Below are positions 1 to 14,000 of a stretch of DNA of 64,000 nucleotides, in pieces. A program made the position numbers and the translations under genes. The stretch comes from Lutraria lutraria. Lineage: Eukaryota; Mollusca; Bivalvia; Venerida; Mactridae. The DNA is taken from assembly GCA_964023205.1 (NCBI GenBank), contig OZ026837.1:7730088-7794087 (forward strand), written 5' to 3'. The notes under the pieces are model-generated. The model searched no databases. It saw only the letters and a list, made by a program, of their open reading frames with translations, and was not told the DNA's origin. Numbering within the stretch: the first letter of the stretch is position 1; each line of letters starts with the position of its first letter.

Positions 1-985
1 GAATATGTAAATGAATATTGCAGAAACAATTCCATTTAAAGTATTTTTACAATTCATGCACATTGCATGAAATCATTAATTTGGTCATCTAATCAAGATT
101 CCTCAATAATGTGTTTTTTAAACAAAACTATATGCTGTAAAGCTTGTAAACAAACATCCCATCAATAATTCAATGCAAAGTATGTATGCCATTGCATGAA
201 ATCATTAATTAGGTCGTTTAATCAAGATTCCTCAATGAAAAATGATTATAAATACCACAATTCTAAATTCAGTATATTTTGACATAAACAATTAGGGTAA
301 TTAATCAAATACTGTATATTTACAAATGAAATGGGATTTGAAGCATGTATATTAGTCATTTCATTCTGATATATTCATAATAATGTGTTTTTCCAACAAA
401 ACAATATGCTGTTAATTTTAAAAGCAAATATACCGGAAAAAATTCAATACAAAGTATATATACAATTGATGCACATTGAATAAACTCATTAATTAGGTCA
501 TGTCATAATTATTTGCAATTAAGAGTTAATGCACATCATATAAGGTCAATAATTAGGGTATTTAATCAAAATATGACTGTGGAATATGTAAATGAATATT
601 GCAGAAACAAATCCATTTAAAGAATTTTTACAGTTCATGCACATTGCATGAAATCATTAATTAGGTCATCTAATCAAGATACCTCAATAATGTGTTTTTT
701 GAACAAAACTATATGCTGTAAACCTTGTAAACAAACATCCCATCAACAATTCAATGCAAAGTATGTATGTCATTGCATGAAATCATTAATTAGGTCATTT
801 AATCAAGATTCCTCAATGAAAAATGTTAAGAAACACTGCCAAACTAAATTCAGGATATTTTGACCTAAATAATTAGGGTAATTAATCAAATACTGTATAT
901 TTACAAATCAAATGGGATTTGCAGCATGTATATTAGTCATTTCATTCTGATATATTCATAATGTGTTTTTCCAACAAAACAATAT
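1..985. repeat. Empty-site paralogue of the LINE-bearing monomers
   Basis: Bases 1-450 match 25393-25842 with one visible difference (G at 216). They share variants rare elsewhere: ATTTGGTCAT (69), CAGTATATTTT (272) and TTTTAAAAGC (416). Bases 451 to about 840 match the sequence right of the LINE, from 28723 on, including TTTGCAATTAAG, with a handful of substitutions. Similarity to that locus fades by about 985. This copy lacks the insertion and shows the original target. Confidence 0.9.
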
Positions 986-1592
986 GCTGTAAATTTTGAA
1001 AACAAATATACCGGAAATAATTCAATACAAAGTATATATACAATTGATGCACATTGAATGAACTCATTAATTAGGTCATGTCATAATTATTTGAAATTAA
1101 GAGTTAATGCACATCATATAAGGTCAATAATAAGGGTATTTAATCAAAATATGACTGTGGAATATGTAAATGAATATTGCAGAAACAAATCCATTTAAAT
1201 AATTTTTACAGTTCATGCACATTGCATGAAATCATTAATTAGGTCATCTAATCAAGATACCTCAATAATGTGTTTTTTAAACAAAACTATATGCTGTAAA
1301 GCTTGTAAACAAACATCCCATCAACAATTCAATGCAAAGTATGTATGTCATTGCATGAAATCATTAATTAGGTCATTTAATCAAGATTCCTCAATGAAAA
1401 ATGTTAAGAAACACTGCCAAACTAAATTCAGGATATTTTGACCTAAATAATTAGGGTAATTAATCAAATACTGTATATTTACAAATCAAATGGGATTTGC
1501 AGCATGTATATTAGTCATTTCATTCTGATATATTCATAATGTGTTTTTCCAACAAAACAATATGCTGTAAATTTTGAAAACAAATATACCGG

Positions 1593-1597
1593 AAATA
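1593..1597. other. Single CpG-containing CCGG site of the monomer (example)
   Basis: ATACCGGAAA in module C holds the only CpG in the typical monomer. It recurs once per repeat across both arms (for example near 433, 1013, 1589, 2167, 2745). It is followed by AAAATTC, ATAATTC or AATTTC variants. Confidence 0.75.
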
Positions 1598-1609
1598 ATT
1601 CAATACAAA

Positions 1610-1622
1610 GTATATATACAAT
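1610..1622. other. Conserved 10-bp palindrome GTATATATAC (example)
   Basis: GTATATATAC within CAAAGTATATATACAATTG occurs once per monomer and is a perfect inverted repeat, followed by CAATTG, another palindrome. It was present in virtually every copy I read. The LINE inserted only 3-4 bp upstream of it. Whether a protein binds it is unknown. Confidence 0.7.
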
Positions 1623-2760
1623 TGATGCACATTGAATGAACTCATTAATTAGGTCATGTCATAATTATTTGAAATTTAGAGTTAATGCACATCATATAAG
1701 GTCAATAATTAGGGTATTTAATCAAAATATGACTGTGGAATATGTAAATGAATATTGCAGAAACAAATCCATTTAAATAATTTTTACAGTTCATGCACAT
1801 TGCATGAAATCATTAATTAGGTCATCTAATCAAGATACCTCAATAATGTGTTTTTTAAACAAAACTATATGCTGTAAAGCTTGTAAACAAACATCCCATC
1901 AACAATTCAATGCAAAGTATGTATGTCATTGCATGAAATCATTAATTAGGTCATTTAATCAAGATTCCTCAATGAAAAATGTTAAGAAACACTGCCAAAC
2001 TAAATTCAGGATATTTTGACCTAAATAATTAGGGTAATTAATCAAATACTGTATATTTACAAATCAAATGGGATTTGCAGCATGTATATTAGTCATTTCA
2101 TTCTGATATATTCATAATGTGTTTTTCCAACAAAACAATATGCTGTAAATTTTGAAAACAAATATACCGGAAATAATTCAATACAAAGTATATATACAAT
2201 TGATGCACATTGAATAAACTCATTAATTAGGTCATGTCATAATTATTTGAAATTAAGAGTTAATGCACATCATATAAGGTCAATAATTAGGGTATTTAAT
2301 CAAAATATGACTGTGGAATATGTAAATGAATATTGCAGAAACAAATCCATTTAAATAATTTTTACAGTTCATGCACATTGCATGAAATCATTAATTAGGT
2401 CATCTAATCAAGATACCTCAATAATGTGTTTTTTAAACAAAACTATATGCTGTAAAGCTTGTAAACAAACATCCCATCAACAATTCAATGCAAAGTATGT
2501 ATGTCATTGCATGAAATCATTAATTAGGTCATTTAATCAAGATTCCTCAATGAAAAATGTTAAGAAACACTGCCAAACTAAATTCAGGATATTTTGACCT
2601 AAATAATTAGGGTAATTAATCAAATACTGTATATTTACAAATCAAATGGGATTTGCAGCATGTATATTAGTCATTTCATTCTGATATATTCATAATGTGT
2701 TTTTCCAACAAAACAATATGCTGTAAATTTTGAAAGCAAATATACCGGAAAAAATTCAAT

Positions 2761-5052
2761 ACGAAGTATATATACAATTGATGCACATTGAATAAACTCA
2801 TTAATTAGGTCATGTCATAATTATTTGAAATTAAGAGTTAATGCACATCATATAAGGATAATAATTAGGGTCTATAATCAAAATATGACTGTGGAATATG
2901 TAAATGAATATTGCAGAAACAATTCCATTTTTAGTATTTTTACAATTCATGCACATTGCATGAAATCATTAATTAGGTCATCTAATCAAGATTCCTCAAT
3001 AATGTGTTTTTTAAACAAAACTATATGCTGTAAAGCTTGTAAACAAACATCCCATCAATAATTCAATGCAAAGTATGTATGCCATTGCATGAAATCATTA
3101 ATTAGGTCATTTAATCAAGATTCCTCAATGAAAATTGATTATAAATACCACAATACTAAATTCAGGATATTTTGACATAAACAATTAGGGTAATTAATCA
3201 AATACTGTATATTTACAAATGAAATGGGATTTGAAGCATGTATATTAGTAATTTCATTCTGATATATTCATAATAATGTGTTTTTCCAACAAAACAATAT
3301 GCTGTAAATTTTGAAACAAATATACCGGAAATAATTCAATACAAAGTATATATACAATTGATGCACATTGAATAAACTCATTAATTAGGTCATGTCATAA
3401 TTATTTGAAATTAAGAGTTAATGCACATCATATAAGGTCAATAATTAGGGTATTTAATCAAAATATGACTGTGGAATATGTAAATGAATATTGCAGAAAC
3501 AATTCCATTTAAAGTATTTTTACAATTCATGCACATTGCATGAAATCATTAATTAGGTCATCTAATCAAGATACCTAAGTAATGTGTTTTTGAACAAAAC
3601 TATATCCTGTAAACCTTGTAAACAAACATCCCATCAACAATTCAATGCAAAGTATGTATGTCATTGCATGAAATCATTAATTAGGTCATTTAATCAAGAT
3701 TCCTCAATGAAAAATGTTAAGAAACACTGATAAACTAAATTCAGGATATTTTGACCTAAATAATTAGGGTAATTAATCAAATACTGTATATTTACAAATC
3801 AAATGGGATTTGCAGCATGTATATTAGTCATTTCATTCTGATATATTCATAATGTGTTTTTCCAACAAAACAATATGCTGTAAATTTTGAAAACAAATAT
3901 ACCGGAAATAATTCAATACAAAGTATATATACAATTGATGCACATTGAATGAACTCATTAATTAGGTCATGTCATAATTATTTGAAATTAAGAGTTAATG
4001 CACATCATATAAGGTCAATAATTAGGGTATTTAATCAAAATATGACTGTGGAATATGTAAATGAATATTGAAGAAACAAATCCATTTAAATAATTTTTAC
4101 AGTTCATGCACATTGCATGAAATCATTAATTAGGTCATCTAATCAAGATACCTCAATAATGTGTTTTTTAAACAAAACTATATGCTGTAAAGCTTGTAAA
4201 CAAACATCCCATCAACAATTCAATGCAAAGTATGTATGTCATTGCATGAAATCATTAATTAGGTCATTTAATCAAGATTCCTCAATGAAAAATGTTAAGA
4301 AACACTGCCAAACTAAATTCAGGATATTTTGACCTAAATAATTAGGGTAATTAATCAAATACTGTATATTTACAAATCAAATGGGATTTGCAGCATGTAT
4401 ATTAGTCATTTCATTCCGATATATTCATAATGTGTTTTTCCAACAAAACAATATGCTGTAAATTTTGAAAACAAATATACCGGAAATAATTCAATACAAA
4501 GTATATATACAATTGATGCACATTGAATGAACTCATTAATTAGGTCATGTCATAATTATTTGAAATTAAGAGTTAATGCACATCATATAAGGTCAATAAT
4601 TAGGATCTATAATCAAAATATGACTGTGGAATATGTAAATGAATATTGCAGAAACAATTCCATTTTTAGTATTTTTACAATTCATGCACATTGCATGAAA
4701 TCATTAATTAGGTCATCTAATCAAGATTCCTCAATAATGTGTTTTTTAAACAAAACTATATGCTGTAAAGCTTGTAAACAAACATCCCATCAATAATTCA
4801 ATGCAAAGTATGTATGCCATTGCATGAAATCATTAATTAGGTCATTTAATCAAGATTCCTCAATGAAAATTGATTATAAATACCACAATACTAAATTCAG
4901 GATATTTTGACATAAACAATTAGGGTAATTAAACAAATACTGTATATTTACAAATGAAATGGGATTTGAAGCATGTATATTAGTCATTTCATTCTGATAT
5001 ATTCATAATAATGTGTTTTTCCAACAAAACAATATGCTGTAAATTTTGAAAA
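2761..5052. repeat. Mixed satellite monomers between two ordered blocks
   Basis: About four monomers. One is beta with CATTTTTAG in place of CATTTAAAG (about 2930). One is a hybrid with alpha GGGTATTTAATC but beta AATTCCATTTAAAG (about 3448-3510) and the CCTAAGTAATG variant of module A (about 3573). Then come an alpha and another CATTTTTAG beta (about 4660). Bases from about 3491 onward recur near-identically at 30030-34168 at an offset of 26,539 bp. Confidence 0.8.
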
Positions 5053-8000
5053 CAAATATACCGGAAAAAATTCAATACAAAGTATATATACAATTGATGC
5101 ACATTGAATAAACTCATTAATTAGGTCATGTCATAATTATTTGAAATTAAGAGTTAATGCACATCATATAAGGTCAATAATTAGGGTATTTAATCAAAAT
5201 ATGACTGTGGAATATGTAAATGAATATTGCAGAAACAAATCCATTTAAAGAATTTTTACAGTTCATGCACATTGCATGAAATCATTAATTAGGTCATCTA
5301 ATCAAGATACCTCAATAATGTGTTTTTTGAACAAAACTATATGCTGTAAACCTTGTAAACAAACATCCCATCAACAATTTAATGCAAAGTATGTATGTCA
5401 TTGCATGAAATCATTAATTAGGTCATTTAATCAAGATTCCTCAATGAAAAATGATTATAAATACCACAATACTAAATTCAGGATATTTTGACATGAACAA
5501 TTAGGGTAATTAATCAAATACTGTATATTTACAAATCAAATGGGATTTGCAGCATGTATATTAGTCATTTCATTCTGATATATTCATAATACTGTGTTTT
5601 TCCAACAAAATAATATGCTGTAAATTTTGAAAACAAATATACCGGAAAATTTCAATACAAAGTATATATACAATTGATGCACATTGAATAAACTCATTAA
5701 TTAGGTCATGTCATAATTATTTGAAATTAAGAGTTAATGCACATCATATAAGGTCAATAATTAGGGTCTATAATCAAAATATGACTGTGGAATATGTAAA
5801 TGAATATTGCAGAAACAATTCCATTTAAAGTATTTTTACAATTCATGCACATCACATGAAATCATTAATTAGGTCATCTAATCAAGATACCTCAATAATG
5901 TGTTTTTTAAACAAAACTATATGCTGTAAACCTTGTAAACAAACATCCCATCAATAATTCAATGCAAAGTATGTATGCCATTGCATGAAATCATTAATTA
6001 GGTCATTTAATCAAGATTCCTCAATGAAAAATGATTATAAATACCACAATTCTAAATTCAGGATATTTTGACATAAACAATTAGGGTAATTAATCAAATA
6101 CTGTATATTTACAAATGAAATGGGATTTGCAGCATTTATATTAGTCATTTCATTCTGATATATTCATAATAATGTGTTTTTCCAACAAAACAATATGCTG
6201 TAAATTTTGAAATCAAATATACCGGAAATAATTCAATACAAAGTATATATACAATTGATGCACATTGAATAAACTCATTAATTAGGTCATGTCATAATTA
6301 TTTGAAATTAAGAGTTAATGCACATCATATAAGGTCAATAATTAGGGTATTTAATCAAAATATGACTGTGGAATATGTAAATGAATATTGCAGAAACAAA
6401 TCCATTTAAAGAATTTTTACAGTTCATGCACATTGCATGAAATCATTAATTAGGTCATCTAATCAAGATACCTAAGTAATGTGTTTTTTGAACAAAACTA
6501 TATCCTGTAAACCTTGTAAACAAACATCCCATCAACAATTCAATGCAAAGTATGTATGTCATTGCATGAAATCATTAATTAGGTCATTTAATCAAGATTC
6601 CTCAATGAAAAATGTTAAGAAACACTGATAAACTAAATTCAGGATATTTTGACCTAAATAATTAGGGTAATTAATCAAATACTGTATATTTACAAATCAA
6701 ATGGGATTTGCAGCATGTATATTAGTCATTTCATTCTGATATATTCATAATGTGTTTTTCCAACAAAACAATATGCTGTAAATTTTGAAAGCAAATATAC
6801 CGGAAAAAATTCAATACAAAGTATATATACAATTGATGCACATTGAATAAACTCATTAATTAGGTCATGTCATAATTATTTGAAATTAAGAGTTAATGCA
6901 CATCATATAAGGTCAATAATTAGGGTCTATAATCAAAATATGACTGTGGAATATGTAAATGAATATTGCAGAAACAATTCCATTTAAAGTATTTATACAA
7001 TTCATGCACATTGCATGAAATCATTAATTAGGTCATCTAATCAAGATTCCTCAATAATGTGTTTTTTAAACAAAACTATATGCTGTAAACCTTGTAAACA
7101 AACATCCCATCAATAATTCAATGCAAAGTATGTATGCCATTGTATGAAATCATTAATTAGGTCATTTAATCAAGATTCCTCAATGAAAAATGATTATAAA
7201 TACCACAATACTAAATTCAGGATATTTTGACATAAACAATTAGGGTAATTAATCAAATACTGTATATTTACAAATCAAATGGGATTTGCAGCATGTATAT
7301 TAGTCATTTCATTCTGATATATTCATAATAATGTGTTTTTCCAACAAAACAATATGCTGTAAATTTTGAAAGCAAATATACCGGAAAAAATTCAATACAA
7401 AGTATATATACAATTGATGCACATTGAATAAACTCATTAATTAGGTCATGTCATAATTATTTGAAATTAAGAGTTAATGCACATCATATAAGGTCAATAA
7501 TTAGGGTCTATAATCAAAATATGACTGTGGAATATGTAAATGAATATTGCAGAAACAATTCCATTTAAAGTATTTTTACAATTCATGCACATTGCATGAA
7601 ATCATTAATTAGGTCATCTAATCAAGATACCTAAGTAATGTGTTTTTGAACAAAACTATATCCTGTAAACCTTGTAAACAAACATCCCATCAACAATTCA
7701 ATGCAAAGTATGTATGTCATTGCATGAAATCATTAATTAGGTCATTTAATCAAGATTCCTCAATGAAAAATGTTAAGAAACACTGATAAACTAAATTCAG
7801 GATATTTTGACCTAAATAATTAGGGTAATTAATCAAATACTGTATATTTACAAATCAAATGGGATTTGCAGCATTTATATTAGTCATTTCATTCTGATAT
7901 ATTCATAATAATGTGTTTTTCCAACAAAACAACATGCTGTAAATTTTGAAAACAAATATACCGGAAATAATTCAATACAAAGTATATATACAATTGATGC

Positions 8001-11000
8001 ACATTGAATAAACTCATTAATTAGGTCATGTCATAATTATTTGAAATTAAGAGTTAATGCACATCATATAAGGTCAATAATTAGGGTCTATAATCAAAAT
8101 ATGACTGTGGAATATGTAAATGAATATTGCAGAAACAATTCCATTTTTAGTATTTTTACAATTCATGCACATTGCATGAAATCATTAATTAGGTCATCTA
8201 ATCAAGATTCCTCAATAATGTGTTTTTTAAACAAAACTATATGCTGTAAAGCTTGTAAACAAACATCCCATCAATATTTCAATGCAAAGTATGTATGCCA
8301 TTGCATGAAATCATTAATTAGGTCATTTAATCAAGATTCCTCAATGAAAATTGATTATAAATACAACAATACTAAATTCAGGATATTTTGACATAAACAA
8401 TTAGGGTAATTAATCAAATACTGTATATTTACAAATGAAATGGGATTTGAAGCATGTATATTAGTCATTTCATTCTGATATATTCATAATAATGTGTTTT
8501 TCCAACAAAACAATATGCTGTAAATTTTGAAAACAAATATACCGGAAATAATTCAATACAAAGTATATATACAATTGATGCACATTGAATAAACTCATTA
8601 ATTAGGTCATGTCATAATTATTTGAAATTAAGAGTTAATGCACATCATATAAGGTCAATAATTAGGGTATTTAATCAAAATATGACTGTGGAATATGTAA
8701 ATGAATATTGCAGAAACAAATCCATTTAAAGAATTTTTACAGTTCATGCACATTGCATGAAATCATTAATTAGGTCATCTAATCAAGATACCTCAATAAT
8801 GTGTTTTTGAACAAAAGTATATGCTGTAAACCTTGTAAACAAACATCCCATCAACAATTCAATGCAAAGTATTTATGTCATTGCATGAAATCATTAATTA
8901 GGTAATTTAATCAAGATTCCTCAATGAAAATTGATTATAAATACCACAATACTAAATTCAGGATATTTTGACATAAACAATTAGGGTAATTAATCAAATA
9001 CTGTATATTTACAAATGAAATGGGATTTGCAGCATGTATATTAGTCATTTCATTCTGATATATTCATAATAATGTGTTTTTCCAACAAAACAATATGCTG
9101 TAAATTTTGAAGGCAAATATACCGGAAAAAATTCAATACAAAGTATATATACAATTGATGCACATTGAATAAACTCATTAATTAGGTCATGTCATAATTA
9201 TTTGAAATTAAGAGTTAATGCACATCATATAAGGTCAATAATTAGGGTCTATAATCAAAATATGACTGTGGAATATGTAAATGAATATTGCAGAAACAAT
9301 TCCATTTTTAGCATTTTTACAATTCATGCACATTGCATGAAATCATTAATTAGGTCATCTAATCAAGATTCCTCAATAATGTTTTTTTTAAACAAAACTA
9401 TATGCTGTAAAGCTTGTAAACAAACATCCCATCAATAATTCAATGCAAAGTATGTATGCCATTGCATGAAATCATTAATTAGGTCATTTAATCAAGATTC
9501 CTCAATGAAAATTGATTATAAATACCACAATACTAAATTCAGGATATTTTGACATAAACAATTAGGGTAATTAATCAAATACTGTATATTTACAAATGAA
9601 ATGGGATTTGAAGCATGTATATTAGTCATTTCATTCTGATATATTCATAATAATGTGTTTTTCCAACAAAACAATATGCTGTAAATTTAGAAAACAAATA
9701 TACCGGAAATAATTCAATACAAAGTATATATACAATTGATGCACATTGAATAAACTCATTAATTAGGTCATGTCATAATTATTTGAAATTAAGAGTTAAT
9801 GCACATCATATAAGGTCAATAATTAGGGTATTTAATCAAAATATGACTGTGGAATATGTAAATGAATATTGCAGAAACAAATCCATTTAAAGAATTTTTA
9901 CAGTTCATGCACATTGCATGAAATCATTAATTAGGTCATCTAATCAAGATACCTCAATAATGTGTTTTTTGAACAAAACTATATGCTGTAAACCTTGTAA
10001 ACAAACATCCCATCAACAATTCAATGCAAAGTATGTATGTCATTGCATGAAATCATTAATTAGGTCATTTAATCAAGATTCCTCAATGAAAAATGATTAT
10101 AAATACCACAATACTAAATTCAGGATATTTTGACATAAACAATTAGGGTAATTAATCAAATACTGTATATTTACAAATCAAATGGGATTTGCAGCATGTA
10201 TATTAGTCATTTCATTCTGATATATTCATAATACTGTGTTTTTCCAACAAAACAATATGCTGTAAATTTTGAAAGCAAATATACCGGAAAAAATTCAATA
10301 CAAAGTATATATACAATTGATGCACATTGAATAAACTCATTAATTAGGTCATGTCATAATTATTTGAAATTAAGAGTTAATGCACATCATATAAGGTCAA
10401 TAATTAGGGTCTATAATCAAAATATGACTGTGGAATATGTAAATGAATATTGCAGAAACAATTCCATTTAAAGTATTTTTACAATTCATGCACATCACAT
10501 GAAATCATTAATTAGGTCATCTAATCAAGATACCTCAATAGTGTGTTTTTTGAACAAAACTATATGCTGTAAACCTTGTAAACAAACATCCCATCAACAA
10601 TTCAATGCAAAGTATGTATGCCATTGCATGAAATCATTAATTAGGTAATTTAATCAAGATTCCTCAATGAAAATTGATTATAAATACCACAATACTAAAT
10701 TCAGGATATTTTGACATAAACAATTAGGGTAATTAATCAAATACTGTATATTTACAAATGAAATGGGATTTGAAGCATGTATATTAGTCATTTCATTCTG
10801 ATATATTCATAATAATGTGTTTTTCCAACAAAACAATATGCTGTAAATTTTGAAAACAAATATACCGGAAAAAATTCAATACAAAGTATATATACAATTG
10901 ATGCACATTGAATAAACTCATTAATTAGGTCATGTCATAATTATTTGCAATTAAGAGTTAATGCACATCATATAAGGTCAATAATTAGGGTATTTAATCA

Positions 11001-14000
11001 AAATATGACTTTGGAATATGTAAATGAATATTGCAGAAACAAATCAATTTAAAGAATTTTTACAGTTCATGCTCATTGCATGAAATCATTAATTAGGTCA
11101 TCTAATCAAGATACCTCAATAATGTGTTTTTTGAACAAAACTATATGCTGTAAACCTTGTAAACAAACATCCCATCAACAATTCAATGCAAAGTATGTAT
11201 GTCATTGCATGAAATCATTAATTAGGTCATTTAATCAAGATTCCTCAATGAAAAATGTTAAGAAACACTGCAAAACTAAATTCAGGATATTTTGACCTAA
11301 ATAATTAGGGTAATTAATCAAATACTGTATATTTACAAATCAAATGGGATTTGCAGCATGTATATTAGTCATTTCATTCTGATATATTCATAATAATGTG
11401 TTTTTCCAACAAAACAATATGCTGTAAATTTTGAAAGCAAATATACCGGAAAAAATTCAATACAAAGTATATATACAATTGATGCACATTGAATAAACTC
11501 ATTAATTAGGTCATGTCATAATTATTTGAAATTAAGAGTTAATGCACATCATATAAGGTCAATAATTAGGGTCTATAATCAAAATATGACTGTGGAATAT
11601 GTAAATGAATATTGCAGAAACAATTCCATTTAAAGTATTTTTACAATTCATGCACATCACATGAAATCATTAATTAGGTCATCTAATCAAGATACCTCAA
11701 TAATGTGTTTTTTGAACAAAACTATATGCTGTAAACCTTGTAAACAAACATCCCATCAACAATTCAATGCAAAGTATGTATGTCATTGCATGAAATCATT
11801 AATTAGGTCATTTAATCAAGATTCCTCAATGAAAAATGATTATAAATACCATAATTCTAAATTCAGGATATTTTGACATGAACAGTTAGGGTAATTAATC
11901 AAATACTGTATATTTACAAATTAAATGGGATTTGAAGCATGTATATTAGTCATTTCATTCTGATATATTCATAATTATGTGTTTTTCCAACAAAACAATA
12001 TGCTGTAAATTTTGAAATCAAATATACCGGAAATAATTCAATACAAAGTATATATACAATTGATGCACATTGAATAAACTCATTAATTAGGTCATGTCAT
12101 AATTATTTGAAATTAAGAGTTAATGCACATCATATAAGGTCAATAATTAGGGTATTTAATCAAAATATGACTGTGGAATATGTAAATGAATATTGCCGAA
12201 ACAAATCCATTTAAAGAATTTTTACACTTCATGCACATTGCATGAAATCATTAATTAGGTCATCTAATCAAGATACCTCAATAATGTGTTTTTTAAACAA
12301 AACTATATGCTGTAAAGCTTGTAAACAAACATCCCATCAACAATTCAATGCAAAGTATTTATGTCATTGCATGAAATCATTAATTAGGTCATTTAATCAA
12401 GATTCCTCAATGAAAATTGATTATAAATACCACAATACTAAATTCAGGATATTTTGACATAAACAATTAGGGTAATTAATCAAATACTGTATATTTACAA
12501 ATGAAATGGGATTTGAAGCATGTATATTAGTCATTTCATTCTGATATATTCATAATAATGTGTTTTTCCAACAAAACAATATGCTGTAAATTTTGAAGGC
12601 AAATATACCGGAAAAAATTCAATACAAAGTATATATACAATTGATGCACATTGAATAAACTCATTAATTAGGTCATGTCATAATTATTTGAAATTAAGAG
12701 TTAATGCACATCATATAAGGTCAATAATTAGGGTCTATAATCAAAATATGACTGTGGAATATGTAAATGAATATTGCAGAAACAATTCCATTTTTAGCAT
12801 TTTTACAATTCATGCACATTGCATGAAATCATTAATTAGGTCATCTTATCAAGATTCCTCAATAATGTTTTTTTTAAACAAAACTATATGCTGTAAAGCT
12901 TGTAAACAAACATCCCATCAATAATTCAATGCAAAGTATGTATGCCATTGCATGAAATCATTAATTAGGTCATTTAATCAAGATTCCTCAATGAAAATTG
13001 ATTATAAATACCACAATACTAAATTCAGGATATTTTGACATAAACAATTAGGGTAATTAATCAAATACTGTATATTTACAAATGAAATGGGATTTGAAGC
13101 ATGTATATTAGTCATTTCATTCTGATATATTCATAATACTGTGTTTTTCCAACAAAACAATATGCTGTAAATTTAGAAAACAAATATACCGGAAATAATT
13201 CAATACAAAGTATATATACAATTGATGCACATTGAATAAACTCATTAATTAGGTCATGTCATAATTATTTGAAATTAAGAGTTAATGCACATCATATAAG
13301 GTCAATAATTAGGGTATTTAATCAAAATATGACTGTGGAATATGTAAATGAATATTGCAGAAACAAATCCATTTAAAGAATTTTTACAGTTCATGCACAT
13401 TGCATGAAATCATTAATTAGGTCATCTAATCAAGATACCTCAATAATGTGTTTTTTGAACAAAACTATATGCTGTAAACCTTGTAAACAAACATCCCATC
13501 AACAATTCAATGCAAAGTATGTATGTCATTGCATGAAATCATTAATTAGGTAATTTAATCAAGATTCCTCAATGAAAAATGATTATAAATACCACAATAC
13601 TAAATTCAGGATATTTTGACATAAACAATTAGGGTAATTAATCAAATACTGTATATTTACAAATCAAATGGGATTTGCAGCATGTATATTAGTCATTTCA
13701 TTCTGATATATTCATAATACTGTGTTTTTCCAACAAAACAATATGCTGTAAATTTTGAAAGCAAATATACCGGAAAAAATTCAATACAAAGTATATATAC
13801 AATTGATGCACATTGAATAAACTCATTAATTAGGTCATGTCATAATTATTTGAAATTAAGAGTTAATGCACATCATATAAGGTCAATAATTAGGGTCTAT
13901 AATCAAAATATGACTGTGCAATATGTAAATGAATATTGCAGAAACAATTCCATTTAAAGTATTTTTACAATTCATGCACATCACATGAAATCATTAATTA

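Larger units (their letters stand above)
1226..1803. repeat. Reference 578-bp monomer with five internal modules (A-E)
   Basis: A typical alpha monomer. Module A (about 1226-1354) and module B (about 1355-1448) both start ATGAAATCATTAATTAGGTC. Module C (about 1449-1635) starts AATTAGGGTAATTAATC and contains a diverged second copy of A's interior (AACAAAACAATATGCTGTAA against AACAAAACTATATGCTGTAA) and the CCGG site. Module D (about 1636-1697) starts ATGAACTCATTAATTAGG. Module E (about 1698-1803) starts AAGGTCAATAATTAGGG. The monomer therefore arose by repeated duplication of an older, shorter unit and later divergence. Module limits are approximate because I aligned them by eye. Confidence 0.85.
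648..2760. repeat. Homogeneous run of 578-bp alpha monomers
   Basis: Module A starts fall at 648, 1226, 1804 and 2382, exactly 578 bp apart. The last three monomers are nearly identical; visible differences are AATAAGGG at about 1128 and TTTAGAG at about 1675. All are alpha type with the GTTAAGAAACACTGCCAAAC tail in module B. There is no alpha/beta alternation here, unlike most of the array. It looks like a recent single-monomer expansion. Confidence 0.85.

Noticed and set aside
648..863. Repeated small ORFs of 64-116 codons (about 60 instances, for example 648-863, 8041-8391, 62777-62992) as genes
   Set aside because: They are the translation of the satellite. The same frame is broken by stops or frameshifts in many monomers, amino-acid changes are frequent, some begin at TTG, and no conserved domain is recognisable.
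871..890. TTAGGG motifs as telomeric repeats
   Set aside because: TTAGGG occurs singly inside AATTAGGGTAATT or AATTAGGGTATTT of each monomer and never as a tandem hexamer run.
1800..1815. ATGCA/TGCAT hairpin at the E/A junction as a functional structure
   Set aside because: It has only a 5-bp stem with a 3-base loop, and all beta monomers have CATCACATG there, which destroys it.
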